Positions 19,880 through 32,200 of a stretch of DNA of 64,000 bases are shown here, piece by piece. A model generated the notes under the pieces. It had not been told where the DNA came from and ran no database searches. It was given only the letters and a program-made list of their open reading frames with translations. The first letter of the stretch is position 1, and the number at the start of each line of letters is the position of its first letter. The DNA comes from Asparagopsis taxiformis (taxonomy: Eukaryota; Rhodophyta; Florideophyceae; Bonnemaisoniales; Bonnemaisoniaceae). The position numbers and the translations under genes were made by a program. Location of the stretch: NCBI GenBank assembly GCA_030407315.1, contig JALQPE010001840.1:36570-100569 (forward strand), written 5' to 3'.

Positions 19880-22800
19880 CTAGCCGTCGGAAAACTGTTC
19901 TTCCTCTTCGTCCCCACTATATTCAGGATCTCCCGGCAGAACAGGCGTTACCGGCAACTGTGGAGTTGAATAGCTCAAGACTACTAGTTCATCGTGTGTG
20001 AGGGCTCTCCTCTTGCGAGGTGCTGTCGTCTTCATCCGCATCATTCCGAGCTGCCCTGTCTTCGGCCTACGATCTTTCTTGACCGGGATGGGAAGAACTG
20101 TCTTGTGGCGAACATTGACAGGTGCCGGTTGACTTTGCCTGGCAGACCGGCGCGGAGCATTGGGGATTACTTCTTCTTCGAATCCCAACCGCCTGATGAA
20201 ACCAAACGAAACATTGTCGGGAATCGGATACGACGCATTCCTGAAATACGTGTGATACCTCGTTGTCGTGTGTGACACAACTCTGTCGACATGCCCTGCC
20301 CCGGCATGTTGTACATGGCCGTGACCGATGAAGACTGAACGTGGCGGAACGATTACCTTCTTCAGCTTCATCGTCTTGGCGTACATATCTAATTCCAGCG
20401 CTTTGGAAAAGACGTACTTGTGGGACCCTGGACACACCCAGATAGGGAATGGGTCATCTCCGTTGGCAATAACAAAGTAACCCGGAAGTTGATCTTTGCG
20501 GCCGCGAGGAGGAACAGGGAAATCATTGTGTGGGACCTGCCGAGGACACCCCTTTCCCGTTATCAAAAACCGTCCCCCAGATGCCGGCATGACAAGTTTT
20601 TCTCCCGGTAAACCGCACTCCTCCAGCCCTATCAGCCGGACAAGGATTCCCAACCACACATCCAGCAGGGCTCGCCGCGTCACAAACTTGAACCGGTCGA
20701 TATGCGTCTCATCGTTCTCGGGATAGTCAACCAGGCAGTGGCGCGTAGACGTGAAGCGAGCCCTCCCCTCATTCCGGTTCTTCTCATCTGTTTCATCGTC
20801 CCCAGTATTGACAATGGGACTCCACAGCTGCCGGTTCCCAGGGTCCTTGTGCACCTCCTCCCCCTCCCATGTTCCCAAGAAGTACCGAAACAATTCCTGG
20901 TTAGGAATTTCTTCCATGAGACCCAAGTCAAATGGGAACTTGTCCGACGCATCGAGGTAGCTTACATCCGCGAAATTGTGCATCACCGTATACCCTCGCT
21001 CATTGATTTCCGTTCGGCAATTGTGGAAGTACGCCATACCAGTGCCGGCCTCATACGAATCCTTCCAGCTTGTAGACATTCGCGCAACCTGGGCGAAGTC
21101 CAGCCTCGAGGGTAGAAACGTCGATGTAGGCTCACACATCGCCTTGGCAGCCATCTTCCACGCTGCGAAAAACATCTGATAGATGGTGTTGATCTCGAAA
21201 ACAAGATGACGAGCCCGATGTTGTTCCGGAATATGCAGCCCCTCAAACACAGGGTCCATCGCCACTTGCTTCAAATACCTCACCTCTCTGCCCTCCTCAT
21301 CGATTTCCACACTCTCCAATAACAACCTGAGCTCAATCGGGGGCAGACAGCCAACCCTCACCGATGCGATGACGTCCGCGGGACGCTGCGCCAGATGATG
21401 CCCTTCGGCTCGGTCTTTGACTTCGAAATCGTCGGGAAGAGATGGCATACGATCGTCGAACAGGAGGTCGTGTTCAGAAGGAGAGTCACGAACGATGTAA
21501 CCGTCTTCATCGACTTCGACTCCTTCCGGAACAGTGAGTGTAATTGTCACTTCGCGGACCCCCTTGCTTTTGACATGGCCCTCGTCTGCACTGTTGTTTT
21601 CTTCCTCGTCCGAAACGTTATGGACAGATTCTTGGTTGGAAGGAGTCGCACCAGCACGTTGGTTATCTTGGGGGACAATTTCAACGGCAGAATCGGGGGA
21701 ACGGGCGGAGTCTTCGTCAACCTCATCACCGGAAGCAGGGGCTTGTTGTTGATCGGTGGGTTTATCAACAACGGCCTGTTCTTCTTCCCCGGCGGATTGT
21801 TGTACCACAACCGGCTCTTCTTCCTCGAGGCGTGTGCTCCCCGTCGAGCGAAGTCGCTGTGAACGGCGGCGGATGCCATGCGAAGCAGGCTCATGTTCGA
21901 CATTCCGCTGCTTCTTGTGAGTGAGTCTCACATTGGCAGCAGAAGGGCGGCGTTTGCGTCGAGCCTTAGTCTTCTTCTTCAATGTCGGATTGAAAAACTC
22001 TTTCAAGTTCGTTTCCAAATCCTGTAAACGCGTGGTTCTCCGTCGCATTCGAACCTCACTGCTCCGGTCGTCCCCTCTATACATTGCAATGGCATTGGTG
22101 AGATGCCATTGCAACTCCTTCGGCTGCTTAACCGACCCAATTGCCATCTCTGTGCTCAGAAATGACTTGCGCATAATACTCTTTGGGCGCCCATACGCAG
22201 CGTACAGAGAATTTGCTATTGCAGTCACGCGACGGACGTATGTATAGAAGTCGTTCACGTCAAAGCGTCCATCCGGACGTCCACCATGAGCAGGGTTCAA
22301 GTACTCCGAAAGACCACGCAAGACGAAGACAAAGTTTTCTTCCAGCAACTCGCGCACTATCTTGTGGTCCAGGTGCGTTATCCCAATCTCGTTGCGGCGC
22401 TCAGAATTGTTCAGCTCACGCAACACTTCGTCGAGAACAGGATGCTTCAGCGTTGCTATAGCCAAACGCGTCCACCGCCGGGCCGTGTTCGTTGAATTCA
22501 TCATCCCCATGAACTGCGCCTCGAACAATGTTCGGATGACATCAGACTCACGCAAGTCGCCAGCGTTTTCCACGTTATTTGCAACAGCAATCGTACGGAT
22601 GAACTGCTGGATGGACGACAAGATTCGAACCAGGGAGCGCTCCGTCAGTTGCGTCCCAGTCGTATGGTTCGACTCTGCACTCTTGTGGATGATCTCATGA
22701 GGCTGAAGATCACTGTCGTCCTTGCGGCGAAGGTAGTACACATCCAGAGGCTGAGTAACCCAGCGCAAGCGGTTTGCGTCCTGTGGCAGCTTGGTTCTGT

Positions 22801-23837
22801 GCATACGGGTGAGGCGCGTGAAGTCATCCGCAATGCTATGCATAGCATTGAGACGATGCAGTCCGTCGATCACGGTCACGTTCGCATTGGCATGGAATTT
22901 GCCATTCTGGAACAGACGCGTGTCGGCGGGCAGATGCGTGTTCTGCGACCTCAGCACCGTCACAGTGATACGCGAAGAGCTCACATACCCCACAGCCAAC
23001 ATATTGTTGCGCAGGTCCTCCACGTGGTCTTCTTTCACATCCCGAAGGGTCACGGCCGGTTCCACTAGCTGCCTCACCAGCACAATCGCTCCTTCTCCGA
23101 CGTAATCCGACGTCACAAACTTTGGCACCGTAATTTGCGTCCCCTGCTGCTCACGAATGCTTTCCGCCACCTCCGGTTCGTCGTCCACTTCGGTTACGTC
23201 CTGCGTAGTAGCTTCGGTGACGTTGGAGCGAGCAGGGTGCTTCGTGCCTCCACTGGAGGGTCTTGCAGAGCGAGCAGGGCGCTTCGTGCCTCCCGAAACC
23301 GGAGTAGAGCGTGCTGGATGCTTCGTACCCCCCGAACCAGTGATTTCGCCTGCCGGACCGGTACTGGGCATCCGTCCCGAGCTGGCCTGGTTCGTCGCTG
23401 CGTTGAAGTTTGACGCTGCAGCAGGGGTACCGAATGTCGCTAGGGCCATCCTCCGCAGCGGGGCGCATCATCCGAGTATCCCAAGGGTAAAACGCCGCGG
23501 CGTATGCTCCACCCATCGTCTCCGGCGGTCCCTCGGCGCCATCAAACATGTACGGGAACGGGAGGTCCTTGAACTTGTCCTTAGTCGCAATGTTTCGCAC
23601 GACGATATAGTCCGCCTCGTCGGTTTCCGGCAGCTGGTGGTTGTGCAGCGTGCGCGGAAGGCCAACATCGCCACCAGCAGTGCTCACCGAAGCCGTCCCA
23701 ATATGCACAGCTGCACCGTCCACGTCCGCAAACAAATTGACATCGACGCCGCGCTTGAGTCCGCGCGACTCCGCTGACGCGCTCACTTGATCGCCGCAAA
23801 CCGTTGAAAACAAACTGCTGAAATGCGTATCCGTCAT
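19880..23837 (-). pseudogene. ParB-dioxygenase gene, left copy, frameshifted
   Basis: Inverted twin of the gene at 41,883. The ATG equivalent to the right copy is at 23,837. At about 23,427 an extra G (TTCGGTACC against TTCGTACC) shifts the frame after SDIR, so full-length translation ends in a nonsense frame at 23,151. The remaining frame, 19,880-23,449, has its own ATG and is open for 1189 residues, keeping both the ParB-like and dioxygenase-like domains. A shortened protein is therefore possible; pseudogene is the cautious label. Other differences from the right copy are scattered substitutions (e.g. QITV for QIMV, PQDANR for PQEANR) and a few small indels in the acidic linker. The promoter side shares its sequence with the right copy and with the coiled-coil gene at 34.6 kb. 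Confidence 0.8.
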
Positions 23838-24116
23838 GGTTGTTGAGTTGGAAAGGAAAAGAGATGGTTGACGTTGACGTATTGGAGTGATGTGGATGGT
23901 ATGTTTCACGTTGAAGAATGGTCGTGAACGCCAATCGCTGGAAATAATAACACAATACAACCGAAATTTTGTTAGGTACACACCTATCGTGACCGCTGGA
24001 ATGCAAGACAGGCAATCGAGATGTGAGTGTCCGTTCGGAACGGGCCCGAGTCGGGCTCTCGAAACCTGACGAGGTGGCGTGAAGCAGGCAGTGTCCTGAT
24101 GTATAATGTGTTAAAA

Positions 24117-24178
24117 TTACAGCTGTCAAGCTAGGCGGCTTTTGGGCGGCTGCGAGCACCCCTTTATCCGGGGAACAC
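24117..24178 (-). promoter_or_regulatory. Shared upstream module of cargo genes (left arm)
   Basis: TTACAGCTGTC(A/G)AGCTAGGC, then GCGAGCACCCCT and a TCCGG segment, ending at the first base of a palindromic repeat. The same module lies upstream of the right ParB gene (about 41,535-41,600) and of the coiled-coil gene (34,809-34,860). A promoter role is inferred from that position. Confidence 0.4.
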
Positions 24179-24385
24179 CCTGATTTGAGTTAAAATTTGG
24201 GCTATTCTCAAAAACATGCACATGTGAATATGTTTTGAGATGGGGTGTGCCGTACGGCACAATCGACCCGCCCAAATCGTTGATTTTTGCAATATTTTTT
24301 GTGCCCGAAATTTTAGAATTTCTGGGCTGGCCAGCAGTGCATCTGAGCTGGACATCCACCGGACGTCCATTTCAGGTTGGTCGTG
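24179..24385 (+). repeat. Palindromic repeat copy F3
   Basis: Full unit, upstream of the left ParB pseudogene. It is followed by about 270 bases (TGCTGCCTACATCC...CGGGGCGGCGGCC) that also follow repeat copies in the right arm. Confidence 0.9.
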
Positions 24386-24677
24386 TGCTGCCTACATCCA
24401 CGCATTGCAGCAACTAAGCAGGCGGGTTCACTACTAATATAAAGTGCACGGAATATGAGTAACGTGATGGGTGAGTAGTGTTTGTGTTGAGGGAGTAAGG
24501 CGGGACCATGATGAAACACGGAAGAAGATGTCACCCTAGCATAACTTAGGCTTGAAGCCTGGAATCGACCCATCTTTCGGCGCCATTTAGCCTCACAGTT
24601 AGTGCTTACAGAAGCCAGTGATGGCCCCGCTCGGGGCGGCGGCCGGTGCCTGGGGCCGTTGTGGCCAAATTAGACAC

Positions 24678-24886
24678 CATGATTTGAATTAAAATTTGGG
24701 CTATTCTCAAAAACATGCACATGTGAACATGTTTTTGAGATGGGGGTGTGCCGTACGGCACAATCGACCCGCCGAAATCGTTGATTTTTTACAATTTTTT
24801 TGTGCCCGAAATTTTAGAATTTCTAGGCTGGCCAGCAGTGCAATCGAGCTGGACATCCACCGGACGTCCATTTCAGGTTGGTCGTG
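24678..24886 (+). repeat. Palindromic repeat copy F4
   Basis: Full unit with the GTGAGAGAGTGGGGTGGGAC tail variant. Confidence 0.9.
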
Positions 24887-25067
24887 AGAGAGTGGGGTGG
24901 GACCATGATGGAACAAGGACCAAGACCTGTCCCTGGCGTATTAAGCCTGAAATTGACCCTTCGTGAGACGCCATTTAGCCTTACAGTTGGTGCTTACAGA
25001 AGCCAGTGACAACCCCACTCGGCGCGGCGGCTGGTGCCTGGGGCCGTTGTGGCCAAATTAGACACCA

Positions 25068-25230
25068 TGATTTGAGTTAAAATTTGGGCTATTCTCAAAA
25101 ACATGCACATGTGAACATGTTTTTGAGATGGGGGTGTGCCGTACGGCACAATCGACCCGCTGAAATCAAGGTTTTTTGCAATATTTTTGCTGCCCGAAAT
25201 TCTACAATTTCTGGGCTGGCCAGTAATGCA
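25068..25230 (+). repeat. Palindromic repeat copy F5, 3' truncated
   Basis: Breaks off after CTGGGCTGGCCAGTAATGCA, where the second direct repeat (25,231 onwards) begins. F8 at 35.3 kb breaks at the same base. Confidence 0.85.
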
Positions 25231-26354
25231 ATAGCTATCTGCTCTAAACCGATTCTAACAAGCAGAAAGAATCCTCTCCTTCATGACGATGCTCTCGAAT
25301 TGAGTGCAATGCAACGGACTCCCTCCAAGAGAACGATAAAGCATCGTCTTTTCCAAGGCATTTCCGTACGAAAAATAATCGAAAAACATATTGACTTTAA
25401 CCTAACAGCTATCGCGAGCACCGTACTCAGCTATATTTCCTCTGTAATTTCCTTCCTCCAACCAATCAATAGCCGCTTGGTCACAGGCTTAAAAGCCTTC
25501 CACTATGTGTCCTATCCATCGAAGACCCTCGGAGGGTTCGATCCAGGCCTTGATCACCCATGATGGGTGTGCAACCCGAGAAACGAAAATGGAACATATT
25601 GCGACAGGGACGAGATATCATTCAATGAAAGAGAAGTTCTCTTTCGTTTACTTTTTTCTAACAAGATTCTAAACGTCTACAAACCCTATGTCGTCCGTCG
25701 TTTTCATCCGGAGAGATGTGGATGTGAGGTAAGACGCAGTGGTGATATTGTGTTGATTCCCACAGACGGAGGTGGAGGAGGTGGCTACGGAGGAAGCCTG
25801 GAGAACTTCTCCGGTACTGACATCTCACATGTTGAGAACATGTGAGATGTCAGTACCCATGGATGAGAAGAAACACATGTTCAGGTCTGGTTCGGATATT
25901 CTTTCCATTAAAGGAGGTGGAGGAGGCTATGGTGGAAGCCTGGAGAACATGTGAGATGTCAGTACCCATGGATGAGAAGAAACACATGTTCAGGTCCGGT
26001 TCGGATATTCTTTCCATTAACGGAGGTGGTGGAGGAGGCTATGGTGGAAGCCTGGAGAAGAATAGAGTAGTCCTATACCCATGGATCACAAGAAGACGTT
26101 GTTGGGCTCCTTTTCGAAGCCCATTCGTCTCTTGAATAAATTTAGCACCCAAATCATATACGATTGCCGAGTTGACACCCCGTATGTCTCGTTGGTAGAA
26201 ATAGCAGGGGTTCCACCACTCAGCTGGCGGGAAGTAGTTACTGATTATATGAGATATGGCTTAGCTCCCGCCAACCGATAGCTCTGGGCTCAGGTTCTCC
26301 AAATGTGGTTATACGAATGTGTTCTGACAATGCTAGAAGACGAATATCTGCATC
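25231..26354 (+). repeat. 1.1-kb direct repeat, copy A
   Basis: Same orientation as copy B at 35,411-36,507. It contains a tandem array of ~108-bp units encoding, in one frame, GGGGGYGGSLENM and a stop. Bounded on both sides by palindromic repeat copies. Confidence 0.85.
25760..26060 (+). repeat. ~108-bp tandem units in direct repeat A
   Basis: Units of CAGTACCCATGGATGAGAAG (for example at about 25,852 and 25,960) followed by a GGAGGTGG-rich run. The repeated peptide is Gly-rich; each unit ends in a stop, so this is a minisatellite rather than a gene. Confidence 0.75.
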
Positions 26355-26535
26355 CTGATTTGAATTAAAATTTGGGCTATTCTCAAAAACATGCACATAT
26401 GAACATGTTTTTGAGATGGGTATGTGCCGTACGGCACAATCGACCGCCAAAATCGATGTTTTTTGCAATATTTTTTCGGCCCGAAATTGTAGAATTTCTG
26501 GTCTGGCCAGCAATGCATCTGAGCTGGACATCCCA
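26355..26535 (+). repeat. Palindromic repeat copy F6
   Basis: Lost its 3' part after GAGCTGGACATCCCATGTCC, where the 43-bp tandem array region begins. Confidence 0.85.
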
Positions 26536-26620
26536 TGTCCACTTTCTCGTCCATATGTCGGAATACTAGGTACGACATGCACCTGTGACATACCTATGGG
26601 ACTGCAGTCACAGCCAGTAC

Positions 26621-26945
26621 ATGGCGGAATACTAGGACACATCCACTTTCTCTAGTACATATGGCGGAATACTAGGACCCGACATCCACTTTCTCTAGTA
26701 CATATGGCGGAATACTAGGACCCGACATCCACTTTCTCTAGTACATATGGCGGAATACTAGGACCCGACATCCACTTTCTCTAGTACATATGGCGGAATA
26801 CTAGGACCCGACATCCACTTTCTCTAGTACATATGGCGGAATACTAGGACCCGACATCCACTTTCTCTAGTACATATGGCGGAATACTAGGACCCGACAT
26901 CCACTTTCTCTAGTACATATGGCGGAATACTAGGACCCGACATCC
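26621..26945 (+). repeat. 43-bp tandem array, about 7-8 units
   Basis: ATGGCGGAATACTAGGACCC recurs at 26,621, 26,661, 26,704, 26,747, 26,790, 26,833, 26,876 and 26,919: the first step is 40 bp and all later steps are 43 bp. Each unit has CTAGTA...TACTAG inverted arms and a GACATCC motif, like the motifs at the element's ends. Confidence 0.9.
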
Positions 26946-27068
26946 AGTATACAATATATCAGCGAAAACCGGGAGGGAAGAAATTACAGCGGATGGTAAA
27001 TTCAGGGCCCATATCGGACCGTATTTTATTCTCTCATTTAGGAAACTGCTCGTATACAATACGTCTCT

Positions 27069-27176
27069 CTAGAATAGGGAATACATATCTGGTCAGAATA
27101 GGAAATAAATACCCGGTTAGAATAGGAAATAAATACCCGGTTAGAATAGGAAATACGTATCCAGCCAGAATACAAA
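27069..27176 (+). repeat. 24-bp tandem repeat (RIGNKYPV octapeptide)
   Basis: Four to five units of AGAATAGGAAATAAATACCC plus GGTT. They lie in an open frame (26,993-27,406) as RIGNTYLV, RIGNKYPV, RIGNKYPV, RIGNTYPA, but the rest of that frame looks random, so I do not call a gene. Confidence 0.8.
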
Positions 27177-27479
27177 ATACCTGTCAGCATATCGTCGATC
27201 ACCCATCTCCCTCACTATCGCGTTCTCCCTACCATCCGAACGCCATGCACCACCATCCGCACATACTGCAAGAACCCTCACGACCTAGATTACAAAAAAT
27301 ACGCTCCTTCCCAATACCATCCCCGCTTTCCTCGACACCACCCCAGCCCATTAAATCATCAAGACATCAAACACGAACATGGTCAGCAAAATCTTACACC
27401 ACTTGAAACGCACTCTCACTTCTATCGTATGCCCCAAAATATACACATACCAGAAACACCTCACAGCTTCATTCCCCAT

Positions 27480-28560
27480 CTTCCTACATCCCTTCTTCAC
27501 TCTCCTTCAGTCCTGCCGTTCCTGCTTCACCACTCCTGCATCACATACACAACATCAGAATCAACCACAACAGTCAGACTCAAAAGCAACGCTTACCACG
27601 ACAGATATCCTAGAAACTCCCTTACTTACCTCTCCGAGAGGATGACTGAATCATCCATCCTACACAAAATACAAACCATGATCCAAAAACCTTGCAATGA
27701 ATAATCAAAGTCAGCAGTCCATATCTTCGCAAAACAAGTCTTGGTGCTCAGTAAAACTTACCTTCTGTCATCAACATTCCTGCATCATCTACACAACATC
27801 GGAATCAACCACAACAGTCAGACTCAAAACCAACCTTCCATCACAGCATACTTTCAAAACTCGCACACTTACCTTCGCTCCACACAATACACACCATGAC
27901 TCAATAGGCTTCCAATGAAAAATATCGCATCAACGGAAATAGTCAGACTCAAAACCAACCTTCCCTCGCTGCTTACTTTCAAAACTCGCACACTTACTTT
28001 ACCTGTTCCATCCTGCACACAATAAAAACCATAAATCACGTAATCGTGTAGCCAAGAAAAGTAGTCAGCATTCCGCATCTTCGCACAACCGGTCTGGGCG
28101 CCCAATGTGACTTACCTTCCGTCATCACTATTCCTCCATCACCTACGCAACATCGGATTCAATCGCAACAGTCAGATTGAAAACCAACGTTTCCCTCGCT
28201 ACATACCCTGAGAACTCGCAAATGTACCTCTCATCCATCCTACACACAATACAAACCATGATCCAAAAACCTTGCAATTAACAATAATCATAGTCAGCAG
28301 TCCATATCTTCGCAAAGCACATCTTGGCACTCAATGAAACTTACCTTCCGTCATCAACATTCCTGCATCATCTACACAACATCGGAATCAACCACAACAG
28401 TCAGACTCAAAATCAACCTTCCCTCACAGCATACTTTCAAAACTTCACGTACCTCTCTTCCATCCTCCGCTCAATACACACCATCAGTCAACAGGCTTCC
28501 CATGAAAAATATCGCATCAACGGAAATAGTCAGACTCAAAACCCACGCTTCCCTCAACGC
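27480..28560 (+). repeat. Degenerate ~240-bp repeats
   Basis: CATCTACACAACATCGGAAT and CACAACAGTCAGACTCAAAA recur with variation at about 27,545, 27,785, 28,130 and 28,370, with shorter echoes (GTCAGACTCAAAACC...CTTCCCTC) between. Apart from this array I see nothing coding between 27,180 and 29,225. Confidence 0.75.
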
Positions 28561-28561
28561 A

Positions 28562-28628
28562 TACCCTCGAGGGTAGAGGATGGAACGAAGGTACGTGCGC
28601 GAATCTTGATCAAGATTCGCGCACGTAC
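28562..28628. repeat. Two adjacent perfect palindromes (14 bp and 38 bp)
   Basis: TACCCTCGAGGGTA at 28,562-28,575, then a perfect 38-bp palindrome at 28,591-28,628 starting GTACGTGCGCGAATC and centred on TTGATCAA. It lies at the end of the degenerate array and about 600 bp left of the transposase-like gene. Confidence 0.9.
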
Positions 28629-29225
28629 AAAGCAAAGTCGGTCAAAGAAGATCAGTCGGTGATGAGGGCGGAGTGGAGCCTGCGGCGTCGACCGGACAGC
28701 TTTCTGCGTCCGCTTAAGTCTTGCTGTGCATACTCGAAATCATCGCCGGCAGTGAGATTGAGTATGGCCCAAGCCATGGTCTCTGATTCCCCGAACAAAG
28801 AGATCCGGATCGAGAACAACGAATATAAACATATAATCATATATATGAGAATCCATTTGCTTTCCTTACATGATCTGTGGCATATCCGCTGTAAAGCACA
28901 TTCAGATTCCACGAAGTTTGGAAATAAAAAAGTTTATTATTACAAATGAATTAATTGAAAATTCATCTCCCAGGGCAGTCGTTCGTCCTTCCATGCACAC
29001 GTTGCCAGCACGCAATGTGATGTAACAGTTGGAAATGATTGAACTCTCGGTTAAATTCCACCGTTGGGATGTCAGCTGGAGTGAGCACAAAACTACTACC
29101 CAAAAAACTACGAACACGTTACATTCCAAGTCTCGAAAGCACCACAAAAATAAAATTGGTCGCATCTGGACGGCACAGTCTCCCCTGTTCAGCTCGCAAT
29201 CCTCCCTTTTGCGTCAAAACTCGAC

Positions 29226-32200
29226 ATGGAATGCAAGTATGAAGGGTGCTTCTACTACTGCGTAGATGCTTATGCGCTCGCGCTGCATGAGCGAACGTGT
29301 CGCTACCGTTTCAACCCCTCTCCCCAACATTTCAACAACGCTCGTGTCCCTGCCGTCACCCATGAGCCTGCTCGAAACGGCGACCATGATTCCCCGCAAC
29401 CCAGCTCCCCAGACCCAGAATCTGGTCGTGCTTCCTCCAGCGACTCACCCTGTGACGCTTCACTGCCACCAACCTCAACCCCCTCCCGCGCAGACCTCCT
29501 CGTGCAATCCCTCGCCGCCAGTCTCACAACCCTCGAGTACAAGGCCGGCGCTGGCCGCGTGAGCGAAGTCATCACCATCCTACAAGACCCCGCATTCTCC
29601 CTAGAAAAGTTCAACAGCGCCGTTCGCACCGTAGAAGAATGTCGCCACGTTACCGCTTCCATGGTCGAAACACATTTCCGCACCGAAGGTTACAAGAGCC
29701 ACATCATTCCAGACAAAACTGGTAAGTACTCGGCACAGCTGTACCTCCGCGACCCAGTCGACATGCTCCGCAGGCAGTTAGCACTGGCTAACGACCAAAA
29801 TACTCTCTTCCACCCCTCCCCACAGACCGCCCCAGACGGCACCGCAATATTTTCTCATCCCCTACACACAGAATTCGCGAAAACGCTGCACCAGGTTACT
29901 AGACAGCGCGTGCAGCTCTCGGAAGATCCACAGGTCGTATGGGCAGAGGAAAATGATCCCACCGCTTCCTCCTTTGCCGGCCTCCTCCAAGTGTACTCCG
30001 ACAAGAGCAGCACAAGCCTCAAGAGCTCCGCAATCGTCGCATACCCCATACACGTCACACTGCTCAACTTCTCCGCCCCCCTCCGTCGCCACTGCATCCG
30101 TACCGGCCTCACCATCGTCGGGTATCTTCCGTACATTGTTAACCCTTCGTCCAACGCCTTGTTCGGTGATGAAATGCCGACAACCTCTAGTTCTGCTAGT
30201 CGCGCTCGCAAAATTGATATTCTTCATAAAGCACTCGAAAAAGTGTTTTCGTCCCTATCCACCGCGTTCTCTTCCGGGTTCCCCTGCACAGACTCCACTG
30301 CAACTGCCCGCCAATGCTTTCCCATCCTAGCCAATTATTGCTGCGACTTTCCAGAGGCCAAAGAGCTCTCATGCACTCGCAACAGCACTACCACCACACA
30401 TCCCTGCCACCGCTGCTACATCCCCGCCACTCAACTTGAATCCAGCGCGCCACACCAGCCCCGCTCCCTCGATGATACACGCTCTGCACGCCAAGAGAGC
30501 GCTCAGGAGCATACAACTGCTCCGCTCGAAGCTCTCTCCCTCCTCGAACAACACTCTGTCCTCGAATCGACCGCTCTTTTACCCACCAACAGTCCCCTAG
30601 ACCCCTACAACATTTTCTCCTTCGAGCCTCTGCACAATCTCCACCTCGGCATCTCAAAGCTCATCAAACAGTGCATTGTCCACCGCCTCAGCTCCCCAGA
30701 CCTCACCACCACTGCCTCCCATTCCGGGACACCTCGCACCTTCAAGAAGGTGAAAAAATCCATCCTCGCCGGCTCAAACAGCATTCTGTCCGCTATCGAA
30801 CGCGACTACTACATCACCGGTCTTCATGTCGACTTCTCCAAGGGTGAGAAGGGCACCAATTTGAACGGCCTCTTCACGGAGGACGGCATACGCGGCATGC
30901 TCGCAGCCAAAGACTATCACCATGTCGACATGGTGTTCCCTTTCATCGCAGCATTCATTGACACATGCTGTGACGAAGTAGATACAGCCCCCCTCACTTC
31001 CATCTGCACGCAATACTCTGACCTCGTCGCATGGGTCATGAAACGCGGTCGCATCAAGCACTGGACTGCCGCCGAACTAGAAAGCCTCCAGAACTCCATT
31101 TCCTATTTCAAACAATCAATGCTCTCCACCCTCGGCCCATTCCACACCACAGGTCTCAAAACTTTCAAGTTCCATCTTCTAGACCATCTTCCCGGTGACT
31201 TGCAGAGATATGGCGCCCTGGAACACATTGATGCAGGCCCCTACGAACACTCGCATCTTCTGTTCAAACAGAGTTATAGGAAAACCTCTCGAAGGCGCTC
31301 CACAGCCATGGAAGAGACTATTCGCCACATGGAATTCTCCTTGGCCACTCCAACTGGTCATACCCCATCGAACACATTGGGAAACGCACGCATGATATCG
31401 CCCACAGACGGTGCAGTACTCGTTCGCGACGGATTCACCGTTGCACTGCACGACTTTGCCTCCCTGCTGCCCGATGCAACCCTCCTCGTTGCAGATATCG
31501 ACGGACAGCCCGATCCTGCCACTCTTTTGCCGCTGCACAACTCCTCGTTCCCGTCTGGCACCATAACGCTATTCCAGCAACTCGGTGACACAGCTGCACA
31601 AGCGTTCCTCACCCTCGCTAGACTGCGCGCCACGGCAGAAGGCCCTCCAATACATGACATGGACATTTCCGTCACCGTGGTAAAGTCCGCCTACGTCATG
31701 GGAGGGTACGTCCCAGATGCCGACGACTTTGACCCGCACAGTGGCATGCTTCGCCCCACAAACGTGTCGAGGCACAAGCAGCAGCGCGTCTTTGCAACTT
31801 CATCGTTCGGCCCCGCAAAGAGATCGCAGTACTCCTTTGTCGTCATCTCCGGAACTGCCGATGACTACAGAACCATATGGGTAGGGCGCGTCCTGGCACT
31901 GGTACGCCTGCAGTCTCCAAACCTGTTTCAACCTGTAGAACTCGCTTTCGTTCAGTATATGACCTGCTTTGCCCCAAAAACCGCTGTGGAAAAATCACTT
32001 GGGTGCATTTGTTTAAAGTGGTCCACATGGGACCCGGACAACGGATCCGTTGACAGCAATGACACTGCATCCCACAGTGCAGGTGGTCCTTGGTTTGACC
32101 TCATTCCTGCATCTACTATATCTGGCACCGTGCACATCGTACGAAGTAACTTTCCAGTCAAGCCATTTACGAAACAAATGCACTGGTCGGACCACCGTTT

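Larger units (their letters stand above)
17416..25230 (+). repeat. Left arm of the large inverted repeat
   Basis: Order: terminal palindrome cluster, pyrimidine-rich region, repeat copies, ParB-dioxygenase pseudogene (minus), repeat copies. It mirrors the right arm base by base over long stretches, with scattered substitutions, a (CTA)n run at about 18,990 not present on the right, and one repeat block fewer. Similarity fades at about 25,230. Confidence 0.85.

Noticed and set aside
25525..25560. tRNA-like B box (GGTTCGATCC), also near 35,700
   Set aside because: No A box, no acceptor or anticodon stem around it; it lies inside the 1.1-kb direct repeat.
25842..26135. Glycine-rich protein genes in the direct repeats
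   Set aside because: Each ~108-bp unit ends in a stop codon and unit lengths shift the frame, so the Gly-rich peptides are by-products of a minisatellite.
26621..26945. 43-bp direct repeats as a CRISPR array
   Set aside because: The units are contiguous with no unique spacers, and the genome is eukaryotic; it is a tandem satellite.
26993..27406. Gene for an octapeptide-repeat protein
   Set aside because: Only the 24-bp minisatellite gives order; the rest of the frame is unpatterned and the DNA around it is satellite-like.
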